DNA of 64,000 bases, taken from Pyrinomonas sp040289685 (GTDB taxonomy: Bacteria; Acidobacteriota; Blastocatellia; Pyrinomonadales; Pyrinomonadaceae). The stretch is from NCBI RefSeq assembly GCF_040289685.1, contig NZ_PSLQ01000001.1, forward strand, positions 1 to 64,000. The letters run 5' to 3'. Position numbers and translations under genes: made by a program. Of this stretch, positions 44,663 through 52,874 are shown in pieces (within the stretch, counting starts at the first letter, position 1; every line of letters starts with the position of its first letter). The notes beneath the pieces were generated by a model that was not told where the DNA came from, made no database searches, and worked only from the letters and a program-made list of their open reading frames with translations.

Positions 44663-46023
44663 GAATGGACCGGAAGACGACGAAAATCGGCGAACTCACG
44701 ATCTATTCGGAAGCGGACATTGTCCGCGTGCGCGACCGCGTGCGCCGGTTGGTGCGCGAGATGGAGTTCGACCCGACGACGCAGATCAAGATCACGACCG
44801 CCGTCTCGGAATTGACGCGTAACATCTGCGAGTACGCCAAAACGGGGACCATCTCGCTCGCCATCGTCGAGCGCGGGCATCTGTTGGGTTTGCAGATCAC
44901 GGCCTCCGATCAAGGACCGGGCATCGAGGAGAGGCGGCTGCGTGCGGCGTTGCGCGGCGACTACCTTTCTACTGGGGGCATGGGCATCGGCATCGCCGGT
45001 ACGCGCCGCTTGATGGACGAGTTCGAGATCGATGCCGGTCTCGGCAAGGGGACGCGCATCAGCGTGACGAAGTGGCTTCCGCCCGAAAAGGCCGCCGACG
45101 TGCGCGCGCGTATGGGGCAGTTGCGGGCCAGCTTCCTGCAAGCTGCGGGCGATTCGGCGGTGGAAGAGCTGCAACGCCAAAACCGTGAGCTGATCGCCAT
45201 CTTGGCTGAACTCGAAGAAAAACGCGAACAGCTCGAAAAGCTCAATCAGGAGCTGAGCCGCTCCAACGCCGAGCTGCAACGTGCCAACGAGAAGTTGCGC
45301 GAGATGTCCGAACTCAAAGAGGAGTTCCTCGCTTTGACCACGCACGACTTACGCTCGCCGTTGACGGTAATCAGCGGCGTTATTAGTTTCTTCAAGTCAG
45401 GTCGTTTGGGCGAGTTGACGCCGGAACAAGAGCGCATGGTGGCGATGATGGAACGCAACGCGCAGAACCTCATCTCGCTCGTCAACGACCTGCTCGATTC
45501 CACCAAACTCGAATCCGGCACGTTGCAATTGAAGATCGAACCGGCTAGCCTCACGGATGCGGTTGCCGAAGTGCGCGAGGCGCTCTTGCCGACGGCGAAC
45601 GAAAAAGGCATCACGCTGACGGTTGAAGTGCCCGCGGAGCTTCCCCCTGTGCTCGCCGACCGCGGACAACTCGGACGCATCCTCCACAACCTCGTCAGCA
45701 ACGCTGTGAAGTTCACCTCGCCCGGCGGCAGCGTCGTCATTCGCGCCGCGCGCAACGGTCGCTCGGTCGCCGTTTCAGTTGCCGACACGGGCGTTGGCAT
45801 CGCGCCCGAGGAGCAACAGATGATCTTCGATAAGTACGCGCAAGCGCGGAACCGCGCCACGCGAGGCGAAAAAGGGACGGGGCTCGGACTCTACATCACC
45901 AAGCGTTTGGTCGAACTGCACGGCGGCGAAATCAACGTCGAGTCCGAGGTGGGACGAGGAGCCACTTTCACTTTTACCTTGCCCGTCGCTGAGGAGCAGT
46001 CGCAAGCTGAAACGGCTTCATGA
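44659..46023 (+). CDS. Hybrid of an RsbT-like domain and a histidine kinase
   Basis: Residues 1-140 are a third RsbT-like GHKL domain (ELTRNICEYA, DQGPGIEER, DYLSTGGMGIGIAGTRRLMDEFEI). A Glu/Leu/Arg-rich coiled-coil (about 167-222) leads into HisKA with EEFLALTTHDLRSPLTVISG, phospho-acceptor His229, and a standard HATPase_c (N-box LVSNAVKFTSPGG, G1 DTGVGIAPEEQ, F-box IFDKYAQ, G2 GEKGTGLGLYITKRL). There is no membrane segment or response regulator next to it. It appears to connect stressosome state with two-component signalling. 454 residues. Confidence 0.9.
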   Translation: MRMDRKTTKIGELTIYSEADIVRVRDRVRRLVREMEFDPTTQIKITTAVSELTRNICEYAKTGTISLAIVERGHLLGLQITASDQGPGIEERRLRAALRGDYLSTGGMGIGIAGTRRLMDEFEIDAGLGKGTRISVTKWLPPEKAADVRARMGQLRASFLQAAGDSAVEELQRQNRELIAILAELEEKREQLEKLNQELSRSNAELQRANEKLREMSELKEEFLALTTHDLRSPLTVISGVISFFKSGRLGELTPEQERMVAMMERNAQNLISLVNDLLDSTKLESGTLQLKIEPASLTDAVAEVREALLPTANEKGITLTVEVPAELPPVLADRGQLGRILHNLVSNAVKFTSPGGSVVIRAARNGRSVAVSVADTGVGIAPEEQQMIFDKYAQARNRATRGEKGTGLGLYITKRLVELHGGEINVESEVGRGATFTFTLPVAEEQSQAETAS

Positions 46024-46481
46024 AGACGGTCGCCGCTTCCGAACAGTGGGCTTGGCTCTTTCCGCTCACCTATCTGGTGCATATCGGCGACGAGTACGCG
46101 AGCGGCGAAGGCTTTCCATCGTGGATCGAAGAGACCTTGGGGGCGCAGCTTGCGCCCGCAGAATTCTTGTGGCTCAACGTCGCCGCGCTGGTTCTCATGA
46201 CATCGGGAGTGCTGCTGGCGACACGTCGGCGCAGTCACCGCTGGGTGATCCCATGCTTGAGCGTGATCGTCGCCGTGAACGCGCTGCTGCATATTGCAGG
46301 CAGCGTGGCTTTTCGCTCGCTGTCGCCGGGCACCATCTCGGCGGCAGCGCTGTGGCTGCCGCTCGGCCTTTGGATGTTGCGGCGCGAGGCGCGCGCAAGA
46401 AGCCGACGCGCGTTTGGCGGGGGCGCTGTCACTGGCCTCTTTATCAGCTTTCTGATCTGCTGGTTGACGCTGACCGTTTGA
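46020..46481 (+). CDS. HXXEE-like small membrane protein
   Basis: 153 residues with four likely membrane helices (WLFPLTYLVHIGDEY..., FLWLNVAALVLMTSGVLLA, WVIPCLSVIVAVNALLHIAG, AAALWLPLGLWMLRR and a final helix). The HIGDEY motif in the first helix and the later His of NALLHIAG match the HXXEE family, whose role is unknown. The start overlaps the histidine-kinase stop (ATGA), so it is the last gene of the stressosome operon and may be its membrane output or input. Confidence 0.65.
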   Translation: MKTVAASEQWAWLFPLTYLVHIGDEYASGEGFPSWIEETLGAQLAPAEFLWLNVAALVLMTSGVLLATRRRSHRWVIPCLSVIVAVNALLHIAGSVAFRSLSPGTISAAALWLPLGLWMLRREARARSRRAFGGGAVTGLFISFLICWLTLTV

Positions 46482-46535
46482 GGCGCGGCGAACTCTACGC
46501 CGCAGCCCACCGTTGGACACCAGTCGGGGGAGAAA

Positions 46536-47960
46536 ATGCACTACCATCTGATCGGCATTTGCGGTACGGCGATGGCTTCGCTCGCCGGCATGCTTCAAGC
46601 GCGCGGCCATCGCGTCACGGGATCGGACCAGAACGTCTATCCGCCCATGTCCACCATGCTCGAACAGCTCGGCATCGAGATCAGGCAGGGCTATGCGGCG
46701 GAGCATCTGGAGCCGACGCCCGATTGCGTCGTCATCGGCAACGCGCTTTCGCGCGGCAACCCGGAAGTCGAGGCAACGCTCAATCGAAAACTCTTTTACC
46801 GCTCACAGGCCGAGACGGTGAAAGAGGAATTCATTCGCGGACGCCGTTCGCTGGTGGTCGCTGGAACGCACGGCAAAACGACGACCACTAGCCTTGCGGC
46901 ATGGGTGATGGAATGTGGCGGACTCGATCCGAGTTTTTTGATCGGCGGCATCGCGCAGAACTTCGGCGCGAGCTTTCGCGTCACAGACAGCCGCTACTTC
47001 ATCATCGAGGGCGACGAGTACGACACGGCCTTTTTCGACAAGAAACCGAAGTTCATGCATTACCTCCCCGAAATGGCCATCGTCAACAACATCGAATACG
47101 ATCACGCGGACATCTACTCGAACCTTGAAGCGGTCAAGATCGAGTTTCGCCGCTTGATGAACCTCGTTCCCGGCAACGGGCGATTGATCGTTGGTTGGGA
47201 TAGCGCGCACGTGCGCGATGTGGTCCAGAGTTTCGGCGACAAACTCTTTACGCAGCTCGAAACTTTCGGCACCTGCGCCGACGCGCGCTGGCAGGCACGT
47301 GACATCGAAACGGGCGAGAGCGGAACGTCGTTTCGCGTCTTTCGCGACGGCGAAGAATGGGCCGACTTCGCCACGCCGCTCGTCGGCACGTTCAACGTGC
47401 GCAACTGCTTGGCCGTCATCATCGCCGCTCAAGCGTGGGGGCTGACCAAAGAAGCGATCGCCCAAGGACTGAAGACCTTCCGCAGCGTGGCGCGGCGTAT
47501 GCAAGTGCGCGGCACGGAGCGCGGCGTCACCGTAATCGACGACTTCGCGCACCATCCGACCGCCGTGCGCGAAACTTTGGCCGCTTTGCGCGCCAAATAC
47601 GGCACCCGTAGGCTCATCGCCGTCTTCGAACCACGCTCGTGGTCATCGCGGCTGGCCGTCTTTCAAAAAGAGTACGAACAAGCCTTCGCCGAAGCCGATT
47701 ACGTCGTTATCGCAAGCGTCTTCGACGCAAACAAGGTCGCGCAGCTTGGCCAACCGCTCGATACCGAAGCGCTGGTCCACAAACTCAGAGAGCGCGGCAC
47801 GCCCGCTTTCTGCATCCAAGGAGTGGATGAAATCATCCGCCACTTGCTGCCGGAATTGAGGGCCGGCGATGTCGTTGCCATCATGTCAAACGGCGGCTTC
47901 GGCGGCATTCACGACCGGCTCTTGTCGGCATTGCGCGATCACCGCGGGCGAACGCCGTGA
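46536..47960 (+). CDS. mpl: UDP-N-acetylmuramate:L-alanyl-gamma-D-glutamyl-meso-diaminopimelate ligase
   Basis: Recycles cell-wall tripeptide by ligating it to UDP-MurNAc. Mur-ligase motifs: HLIGICGTAMASLAGML at the N-terminus (the Mpl form of the MurC start), VVAGTHGKTTTTSLAAWV for ATP, IIEGDEYDTAFFDKKPKFMHY, which is diagnostic for Mpl, NNIEYDHADIY, VIDDFAHHPTAV and FEPRSWSSRLAVFQKEY. 474 residues. It indicates Gram-negative, meso-DAP peptidoglycan. Confidence 0.93.
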   Translation: MHYHLIGICGTAMASLAGMLQARGHRVTGSDQNVYPPMSTMLEQLGIEIRQGYAAEHLEPTPDCVVIGNALSRGNPEVEATLNRKLFYRSQAETVKEEFIRGRRSLVVAGTHGKTTTTSLAAWVMECGGLDPSFLIGGIAQNFGASFRVTDSRYFIIEGDEYDTAFFDKKPKFMHYLPEMAIVNNIEYDHADIYSNLEAVKIEFRRLMNLVPGNGRLIVGWDSAHVRDVVQSFGDKLFTQLETFGTCADARWQARDIETGESGTSFRVFRDGEEWADFATPLVGTFNVRNCLAVIIAAQAWGLTKEAIAQGLKTFRSVARRMQVRGTERGVTVIDDFAHHPTAVRETLAALRAKYGTRRLIAVFEPRSWSSRLAVFQKEYEQAFAEADYVVIASVFDANKVAQLGQPLDTEALVHKLRERGTPAFCIQGVDEIIRHLLPELRAGDVVAIMSNGGFGGIHDRLLSALRDHRGRTP

Positions 47961-48081
47961 CGGGTTTTCTCGCCAACGAGCGCGTTGCTCGATTCTCACG
48001 ATGCGGCGTCTTCTCCCAACAGATTCCAACAAAGACTCGGAGTCGCTCGTTGAACAGCCTCGATCTTCGCCGAACGAGGAT

Positions 48082-48528
48082 TCACGTTCCTTGCTCCGGA
48101 AGCGCGGGTCGTTTGATCTTGCGCCACAGCTTCTTGCCCAAAGTCGCTCCGGGCGCGATGCCTTCCGAAAGCACGCGCGTCACTTTGTCGGGCAAGACCA
48201 CGGGCGCGGCTTTGGCCAATGCGCGCGCAAGCGGAACGACATCGCCGCTTCCGTGCCAGTGCTCGCGGATCACGCGCTCGTCCGTCTTGTTTAAAAGGCG
48301 CAGCACTGTCAACGCGATCAAGTAGGCGTCGTCCACCTGTCCGAGAAACGGGATGAAATCGGGCAGAAAATCGAGCGGCGTGATCGCGTAGAGGAAAGCG
48401 GCAGCCAACAAAGCTCGTTCCGCCTTCGGCACGCGCCGGTCCACCATCAACTCGCCCGATAATCGCACCAGATTCGGGAAGAATAGCAACAACTCTTTGA
48501 GCCGTCGTGTTGCCTCTCTTTTTCGCAT
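48082..48528 (-). CDS. DUF1232 family small membrane protein (YkvA-like)
   Basis: Function unknown. The family core is AERALLAAAFLYAITPLDFLPDFIPFLGQVDDAYLIALTVLRL, with the invariant P(L/I)DxxPD motif and two hydrophobic segments. The basic N-terminus (MRKREATRRLKELLLF) and basic C-terminus (GKKLWRKIKRP) would face the cytoplasm. ATG 48528 has GAGG nine bases upstream. 148 residues. It stands alone, convergent with mpl. Confidence 0.85.
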   Translation of the reverse strand: MRKREATRRLKELLLFFPNLVRLSGELMVDRRVPKAERALLAAAFLYAITPLDFLPDFIPFLGQVDDAYLIALTVLRLLNKTDERVIREHWHGSGDVVPLARALAKAAPVVLPDKVTRVLSEGIAPGATLGKKLWRKIKRPALPEQGT

Positions 48529-48830
48529 CGCTTGCTACCTCACCAAAGGATCTAGCGCGAATTTTATTCGATGCGGGGGCGTTTTCACAGCGCCTTTCTT
48601 CCACCGCGACCTCCGTTTTTGTGGGAAATCGCTTGCCCCCTAGGGTTTTCACAACTCCCTCTTGCTCTTATCGCGTCGATCCGTCGCGCAACCATCGCCT
48701 TCTCAAGGCGCGACGCGAGCGCGCCCCATCCCGGTTGCTCCCTGCGCCTGACTGTCGCTTTTCGTCGCAACTCGGCGCTGCAAAGCTTCGAGAGACCCGG
48801 TCATCGTTCACTTCGCTCTCGCGCGGCAAT
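48529..48830. other. Intergenic region
   Basis: 302 bases between the DUF1232 gene and the polymerase stop. I see no gene and no clear terminator. Confidence 0.45.
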
Positions 48831-50600
48831 CTATTTCAACCACTCGTCAGCGACGCGCGCGTCAACGACCACTGGAACGACCTTGATGTACTCTTCGCCA
48901 GCCGTTTGCATCGCCCGCTCTACCTTGGCGGCCACTTCTTCAGCTTGGGCAGCGTCCGTTTCGACGACGATCTCGTCGTGCACGATGTTGACGATCTCAG
49001 CCGACGTACCGCGCAGTTGCTCGTAGAGCAGACGAAGCGCGCGTTTGAGTATGTCGGCGCTCGTCCCTTGAATCGGCGTGTTCTTGCCGTTGCGTTCGAC
49101 AAGCGATGCGGCCTTTTTGTCTTCGGGATCGAACGCGAAACGCGCTTTTCGCCCGGACAAGGTGCGCGTTTCACGCTCGCGCACGGCACGACGCCCGGCC
49201 TCTTTGAGCCAAGCATCGAGCGCTGGATAGGTTGCGAAATAGCGCCGCATCACCTCTTCCGCTTCCTTTTCCGATAGCCCCGTCATCAAAGCGAAACGCG
49301 ACGCGCCGATGCCATAGACGACGCCGAAGTTCAGTCGTTTGGCGAATGAGCGTTGCTCGGGCGTCACGTCCTCGGGCGCAAGACGAAAGACCTGCGCCGC
49401 CGTGGTCCGGTGAAAATCGGTTCCCGAAAGGAAGGTCGCGATGAAGTTTTGATCCTTGGAGTATTCGGCGAGAATACGCAGTTCGATCTGCGAGAAGTCG
49501 CAGATGACGAGCTTTCGCCCTTCGGGGGCGCGGAAGCAGCGACGGTATTCCGGCGCGTGTGGGATTTGTTGGATGTTTGGATCGACGCAAGCGTATCGTC
49601 CGGTGGGCGCGCCGATTTGATGAAAGTTGGCGTGGATGCGCTCCGTTACGGGGTTGATGGCGTCGAGAAAGTTCTGCCCGAAGCTGGTCATCGCCTTCTG
49701 CACCGTGCGGTACTCGAGCAACTTGGCGACCACCGGATACTTCGCCGCCAGCGGCTGCAACCGCCAATTGCGCGTTGAATTCGACACGGGCACGCCCAAA
49801 CGGCGCAGCGCTTCGGTCAATTGCGCGTGCGAATCTAAATTGATCTCCGTCCGCGCCCCGGCAAAGAGCATTCCTTGGGCTGAGCCTTCGGCGAGCATCT
49901 CTTGAAGTTCAGCGGCGATGCGCGCGCGCTCCCGCTCGATGGCGGCCATCTGCTGATGCCAACGCTCCTTATCGAGATAGAAACCGGCCAGCTCAATCGC
50001 CGCCGTAGCGGGAACGCACTCGAATTCGAGCCGCGCACACTGAACGAGACCCTCGGCCTTCAACCTTTCGATCATCTTATCGCGCAAGCGAACGAGCAGC
50101 GCCACATCACGCGCGGCATACAGAAGCTGCGCTTCGCTTAGCTCGCCGCTCCAGTCGCTTCCCCGTTCCGTCTTATCCACGCTCTCGCCGAGATAGCGCA
50201 TCATCACGGCATCGAGGTTATGCCTTTCGTCAAGGCCAGCGGAGAGCAACTGACTGGCGAGCAACGTATCGAAGACCATGCCGGTTTCGACGCCGAGATG
50301 GCGGCACGTCCATTTGAGATCGAACTTCGCGTTGTGTGCGATCTTGACCGGACGGTCAGCTTCAAGCAACCGCCGCAACGGGTCGAGTCCCGCGTGCTCG
50401 CGCGGCCTTTCGGCGAATTTATCGAGATCGATGACGTAGGTCTCTTCGGGCGTAGCGAGTTGCACCAATCGCAAGCGACCGCGGTAAGGATCGAGGTCGG
50501 TCGTCTCTGTATCGAACCCTATGGCCGCGTGCGTTTGCAATCTTTCGACCGCGTGCCGCAACCCTTCTTCGCTTGTGATGAGCTTGTACTCGTTCGACAT
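48831..50600 (-). CDS. Short family-A DNA polymerase (3'-5' exonuclease plus polymerase, no 5' nuclease)
   Basis: 589 residues, against about 900 for standard DNA polymerase I: the 5' nuclease domain is absent. The exonuclease is complete (IGFDTETTDLDPY with DxE, KIAHNAKFDLKW, YAARDVALL). The polymerase keeps motif A as VICDFSQIELRILAEYS, the O-helix RSFAKRLNFGVVYGIG with Phe at the sugar-selecting position, and motif C IVNIVHDEIVVE. Such bifunctional forms occur in some bacteria and phages and resemble plant-organelle polymerases. ATG 50600 lies four bases after the cupin stop. A role in repair or lesion gap filling is inferred. Confidence 0.9.
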   Translation of the reverse strand: MSNEYKLITSEEGLRHAVERLQTHAAIGFDTETTDLDPYRGRLRLVQLATPEETYVIDLDKFAERPREHAGLDPLRRLLEADRPVKIAHNAKFDLKWTCRHLGVETGMVFDTLLASQLLSAGLDERHNLDAVMMRYLGESVDKTERGSDWSGELSEAQLLYAARDVALLVRLRDKMIERLKAEGLVQCARLEFECVPATAAIELAGFYLDKERWHQQMAAIERERARIAAELQEMLAEGSAQGMLFAGARTEINLDSHAQLTEALRRLGVPVSNSTRNWRLQPLAAKYPVVAKLLEYRTVQKAMTSFGQNFLDAINPVTERIHANFHQIGAPTGRYACVDPNIQQIPHAPEYRRCFRAPEGRKLVICDFSQIELRILAEYSKDQNFIATFLSGTDFHRTTAAQVFRLAPEDVTPEQRSFAKRLNFGVVYGIGASRFALMTGLSEKEAEEVMRRYFATYPALDAWLKEAGRRAVRERETRTLSGRKARFAFDPEDKKAASLVERNGKNTPIQGTSADILKRALRLLYEQLRGTSAEIVNIVHDEIVVETDAAQAEEVAAKVERAMQTAGEEYIKVVPVVVDARVADEWLK

Positions 50601-50604
50601 CGGA

Positions 50605-50904
50605 TCACTTCGCGCCGATCAGGTAGACGACCGGCTCATCGCCGACGACGCGCGCCGCATGCACCGTTCCCGCCGGCAAATAGTCGCGATCGCCCGCGCG
50701 CAAGATGTACTCCTCGCCTCCAACTTCGAGCGCGATGGCACCGCTGATCACCCAATGCGACTGATCTTCCGGATGCGCATGCGGCGCATAGACCTTGCCG
50801 GGCGGGTCGCTCCACTCGAAAACGCTGTATCCTTCCGTCTCCATGCGACGGCGCAACTCGCGCGCGTCCGGCTTTCTCGTCTCGTTCCACCGTTCCACAC
50901 GCAT
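50605..50904 (-). CDS. Small cupin-domain protein
   Basis: 99 residues forming a single cupin barrel: motif 1 is PHAHPEDQSHWVISGAIALEVGGEE with three possible metal ligands (His, His, Glu/Asp), and motif 2 is YLPAGTVHAARVVGDEP with one His. Substrate unknown. ATG 50904 has GAGGTG four bases upstream. The four-base spacing to the polymerase indicates co-transcription, although a functional link is not obvious. Confidence 0.85.
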   Translation of the reverse strand: MRVERWNETRKPDARELRRRMETEGYSVFEWSDPPGKVYAPHAHPEDQSHWVISGAIALEVGGEEYILRAGDRDYLPAGTVHAARVVGDEPVVYLIGAK

Positions 50905-51036
50905 AAGACACCTCGCCGCTTCATTATACTCGCTAGCGCGTCGTTGAAATAGGTTTTTGGGCTTAGTGCGCGAGACGCTGGCACGAACTCGAAAACCCGC
51001 ACAGCCGAACTCGAGAGCAAAAATTATAGATCGAGA

Positions 51037-51453
51037 TCAACCTTTCGTCTCCGCCGACTTCGGCATTCCGAGCAAGCGAGGGCGCCAACCTTCGAGTCGT
51101 TCGCGCGCGCGCTGGGCCAGATGCGTGCGCGGATCGAGATCGATCACCTTCTTGAAAGCACCGCGCGCCGCGGCCTCATCACCGCGCTCCTCATAGAGCT
51201 GGGCTAGGTGGAAGTAGCCCGACTGGCTTTCGCCGTCAAGCTCGAGCGCGCGAGAGAGCGCCGCCTCGGCTTCATCCAAGATGCCTTTGCTGAGCAGCGC
51301 GACTCCGAGATTGAGCCAGTATGAGGAAGCCCACGGCGCACGGCGCGTCGCAAGCTCGAATTGCTCGATGGCCAAATCGAGCGCTCCGCTCCGATAAAAG
51401 GTCACGCCGAGCTGATTGTGCTCAGAACCGCGCGCCCTTCGCTTTCGCGCCAT
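51037..51453 (-). CDS. Small TPR protein
   Basis: 138 residues with about three tetratricopeptide repeats (NQLGVTFYRSGALDLAIEQFELATRRAP, SSYWLNLGVALLSKGILDEAEAALSRALELD, QSGYFHLAQLYEERGDEAAARGAFKKVIDLDP) between basic ends. ATG 51453 has GGAGG six bases upstream. It is a likely protein-binding adaptor in the cytoplasm. It lies 35 bases downstream of the unknown gene at 51489, so it may be the last gene of the riboswitch-controlled VWA operon. Confidence 0.85.
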   Translation of the reverse strand: MARKRRARGSEHNQLGVTFYRSGALDLAIEQFELATRRAPWASSYWLNLGVALLSKGILDEAEAALSRALELDGESQSGYFHLAQLYEERGDEAAARGAFKKVIDLDPRTHLAQRARERLEGWRPRLLGMPKSAETKG

Positions 51454-51488
51454 CGTCAACCTCCAGCATCCGTGCGTTTGGCTTAACT

Positions 51489-51911
51489 TTACGCGTGATT
51501 CTCCCGCAACTGTTCTTCCAACAGCGCGATCAATCGCCGCAAAAGCGCTTCGAGACGATCCACCTTCGTTTCAACGTACCGGGCGAGTTCGGGATCTGGA
51601 TCGCCGACAGCGCGCAAAGAGAGTAATTCGCCTATGCTGGCCACTTTCAGATGTAAACGCCCCAAGAAAGCACGGACGGTACTCTCCGCACACGGCGATA
51701 GATCGAGTTCGTCTGCGATGCTTTCGATCTCGCGCCTCAATAGCGCCACGAGTTCGAAGATTTCTGCCGCAGGCCGAATCCGATCAAGATGCACCGTTAA
51801 ACGCGCCGGAGACGCTTCTTTACCGATGGTCTCCTGAAAAGCGATCAGATCCCGCTCAAGATGACGAAGCGTGACGCCGATGTGCAATCGATGCGCTTCA
51901 TTGACTTTCAT
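51489..51911 (-). CDS. Unknown all-helical protein in the VWA operon
   Basis: 140 residues, not recognised. The sequence is almost entirely predicted helix with Leu/Ala/Arg/Glu heptads (RLHIGVTLRHLERDLIAFQETIG, EIFELVALLRREIESIADELDL, YVETKVDRLEALLRRLIALLEEQL). It resembles, in length and helical style only, the small protein at 61571 that ends the crcB operon: both have a His- or Leu-rich start and a Val/Asp/Leu C-terminal helix. ATG 51911 (MKVNEAHRLHIG) is preferred, 29 bases after the upstream gene. Confidence 0.65.
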   Translation of the reverse strand: MKVNEAHRLHIGVTLRHLERDLIAFQETIGKEASPARLTVHLDRIRPAAEIFELVALLRREIESIADELDLSPCAESTVRAFLGRLHLKVASIGELLSLRAVGDPDPELARYVETKVDRLEALLRRLIALLEEQLRENHA

Positions 51912-51940
51912 CTCTCGCTCACTCTCCCAATACGGGGGTC

Positions 51941-52819
51941 TCAACGCCCTTCACTTGCGCTCTTATTCAAAGCTTCCATCGTGCGTCGGCAGAAGAGCGC
52001 AAACCGCGCCAGATCATCGCCGCTGATCTTCACACTAAGGCGAAAACGCGCTCGATCGTTGACGAGATCAATTCCGAGATCGGCCAATCCCCTTCGTTCT
52101 CTATCAGCTTCGAGCGCTAATGAATCTAAACGCGGAAGAGGACAATAGACATAAACCGATGAGTATTTACCTAATCGCTCACGCGCTATCGGCGGCTCTT
52201 CCGTAATGCAGAGGAACTGCCGATCCGTTAGGGCAAGGAGCGTCGGCGGAGCCAATTGCGTGATCATGATAAAACGGCGCGCGCGTATCTCCGGCTGGAA
52301 AGCAAGCTCAAGCATCTTTTCATCTTCGAATAGCCAACGCTGAAGCTCGCTTTGAAATTTGAACGGCAGAGTCGACCGATTGACGTGCGAATCACACGCT
52401 CCGTCGAATTTCACATCGAGCGCGCGCCTTGCTAGAAACAGGGCGCGTCTGAAGAGTTCAATGCTGACCGTATTGAAAGGGATTTTGATTTCGCGATAGG
52501 TTCGCCGTCCGAAGATCAACCTCATCCATGAGAAGAGCAGAGCCTCTCCGATCTCGATAGAGATCAAATCGGTGAACGGCAGGTCGAGTTCCTCCACAAC
52601 ATCGCGTTCGACGGCGATGCGCAAACGATCGCGGCCCACCATGAGCAAGTATCCGGCGGGCATCTGACGATGACGCGCCGGCGGATCGACGATAGGCGGA
52701 GCGTAAATGACATAACTCCAGACCTCCTTCGCAGACGCCTTTTCATAGGAGTTCCGAAGCGCGACAGGCAAATCTTTTGTCGCACGTATCTGAAACGCGA
52801 ATTGGTCCACCCTAACCAT
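51941..52819 (-). CDS. Unknown protein in the VWA operon
   Basis: 292 residues, no family recognised. It appears to contain two similar mixed alpha/beta halves, each with a strand-rich start (YLLMVGRDRLRIAVERDVVEELDLPFTDLISIEIG; RFIMITQLAPPTLLALTDRQFLCITEE), a pattern seen in PH-like domains used for membrane or protein binding; this is only a suggestion. No signal peptide or membrane helix. It begins 55 bases after the VWA gene, so it is probably co-transcribed from the fluoride riboswitch. No strong ribosome site is visible before ATG 52819. Confidence 0.65.
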   Translation of the reverse strand: MVRVDQFAFQIRATKDLPVALRNSYEKASAKEVWSYVIYAPPIVDPPARHRQMPAGYLLMVGRDRLRIAVERDVVEELDLPFTDLISIEIGEALLFSWMRLIFGRRTYREIKIPFNTVSIELFRRALFLARRALDVKFDGACDSHVNRSTLPFKFQSELQRWLFEDEKMLELAFQPEIRARRFIMITQLAPPTLLALTDRQFLCITEEPPIARERLGKYSSVYVYCPLPRLDSLALEADRERRGLADLGIDLVNDRARFRLSVKISGDDLARFALFCRRTMEALNKSASEGR

Positions 52820-52874
52820 CAGCCATTCCCGAAGACCGTCGCCGCGTGCCGGTCGCTAGCTCCGCCTGTCCACA

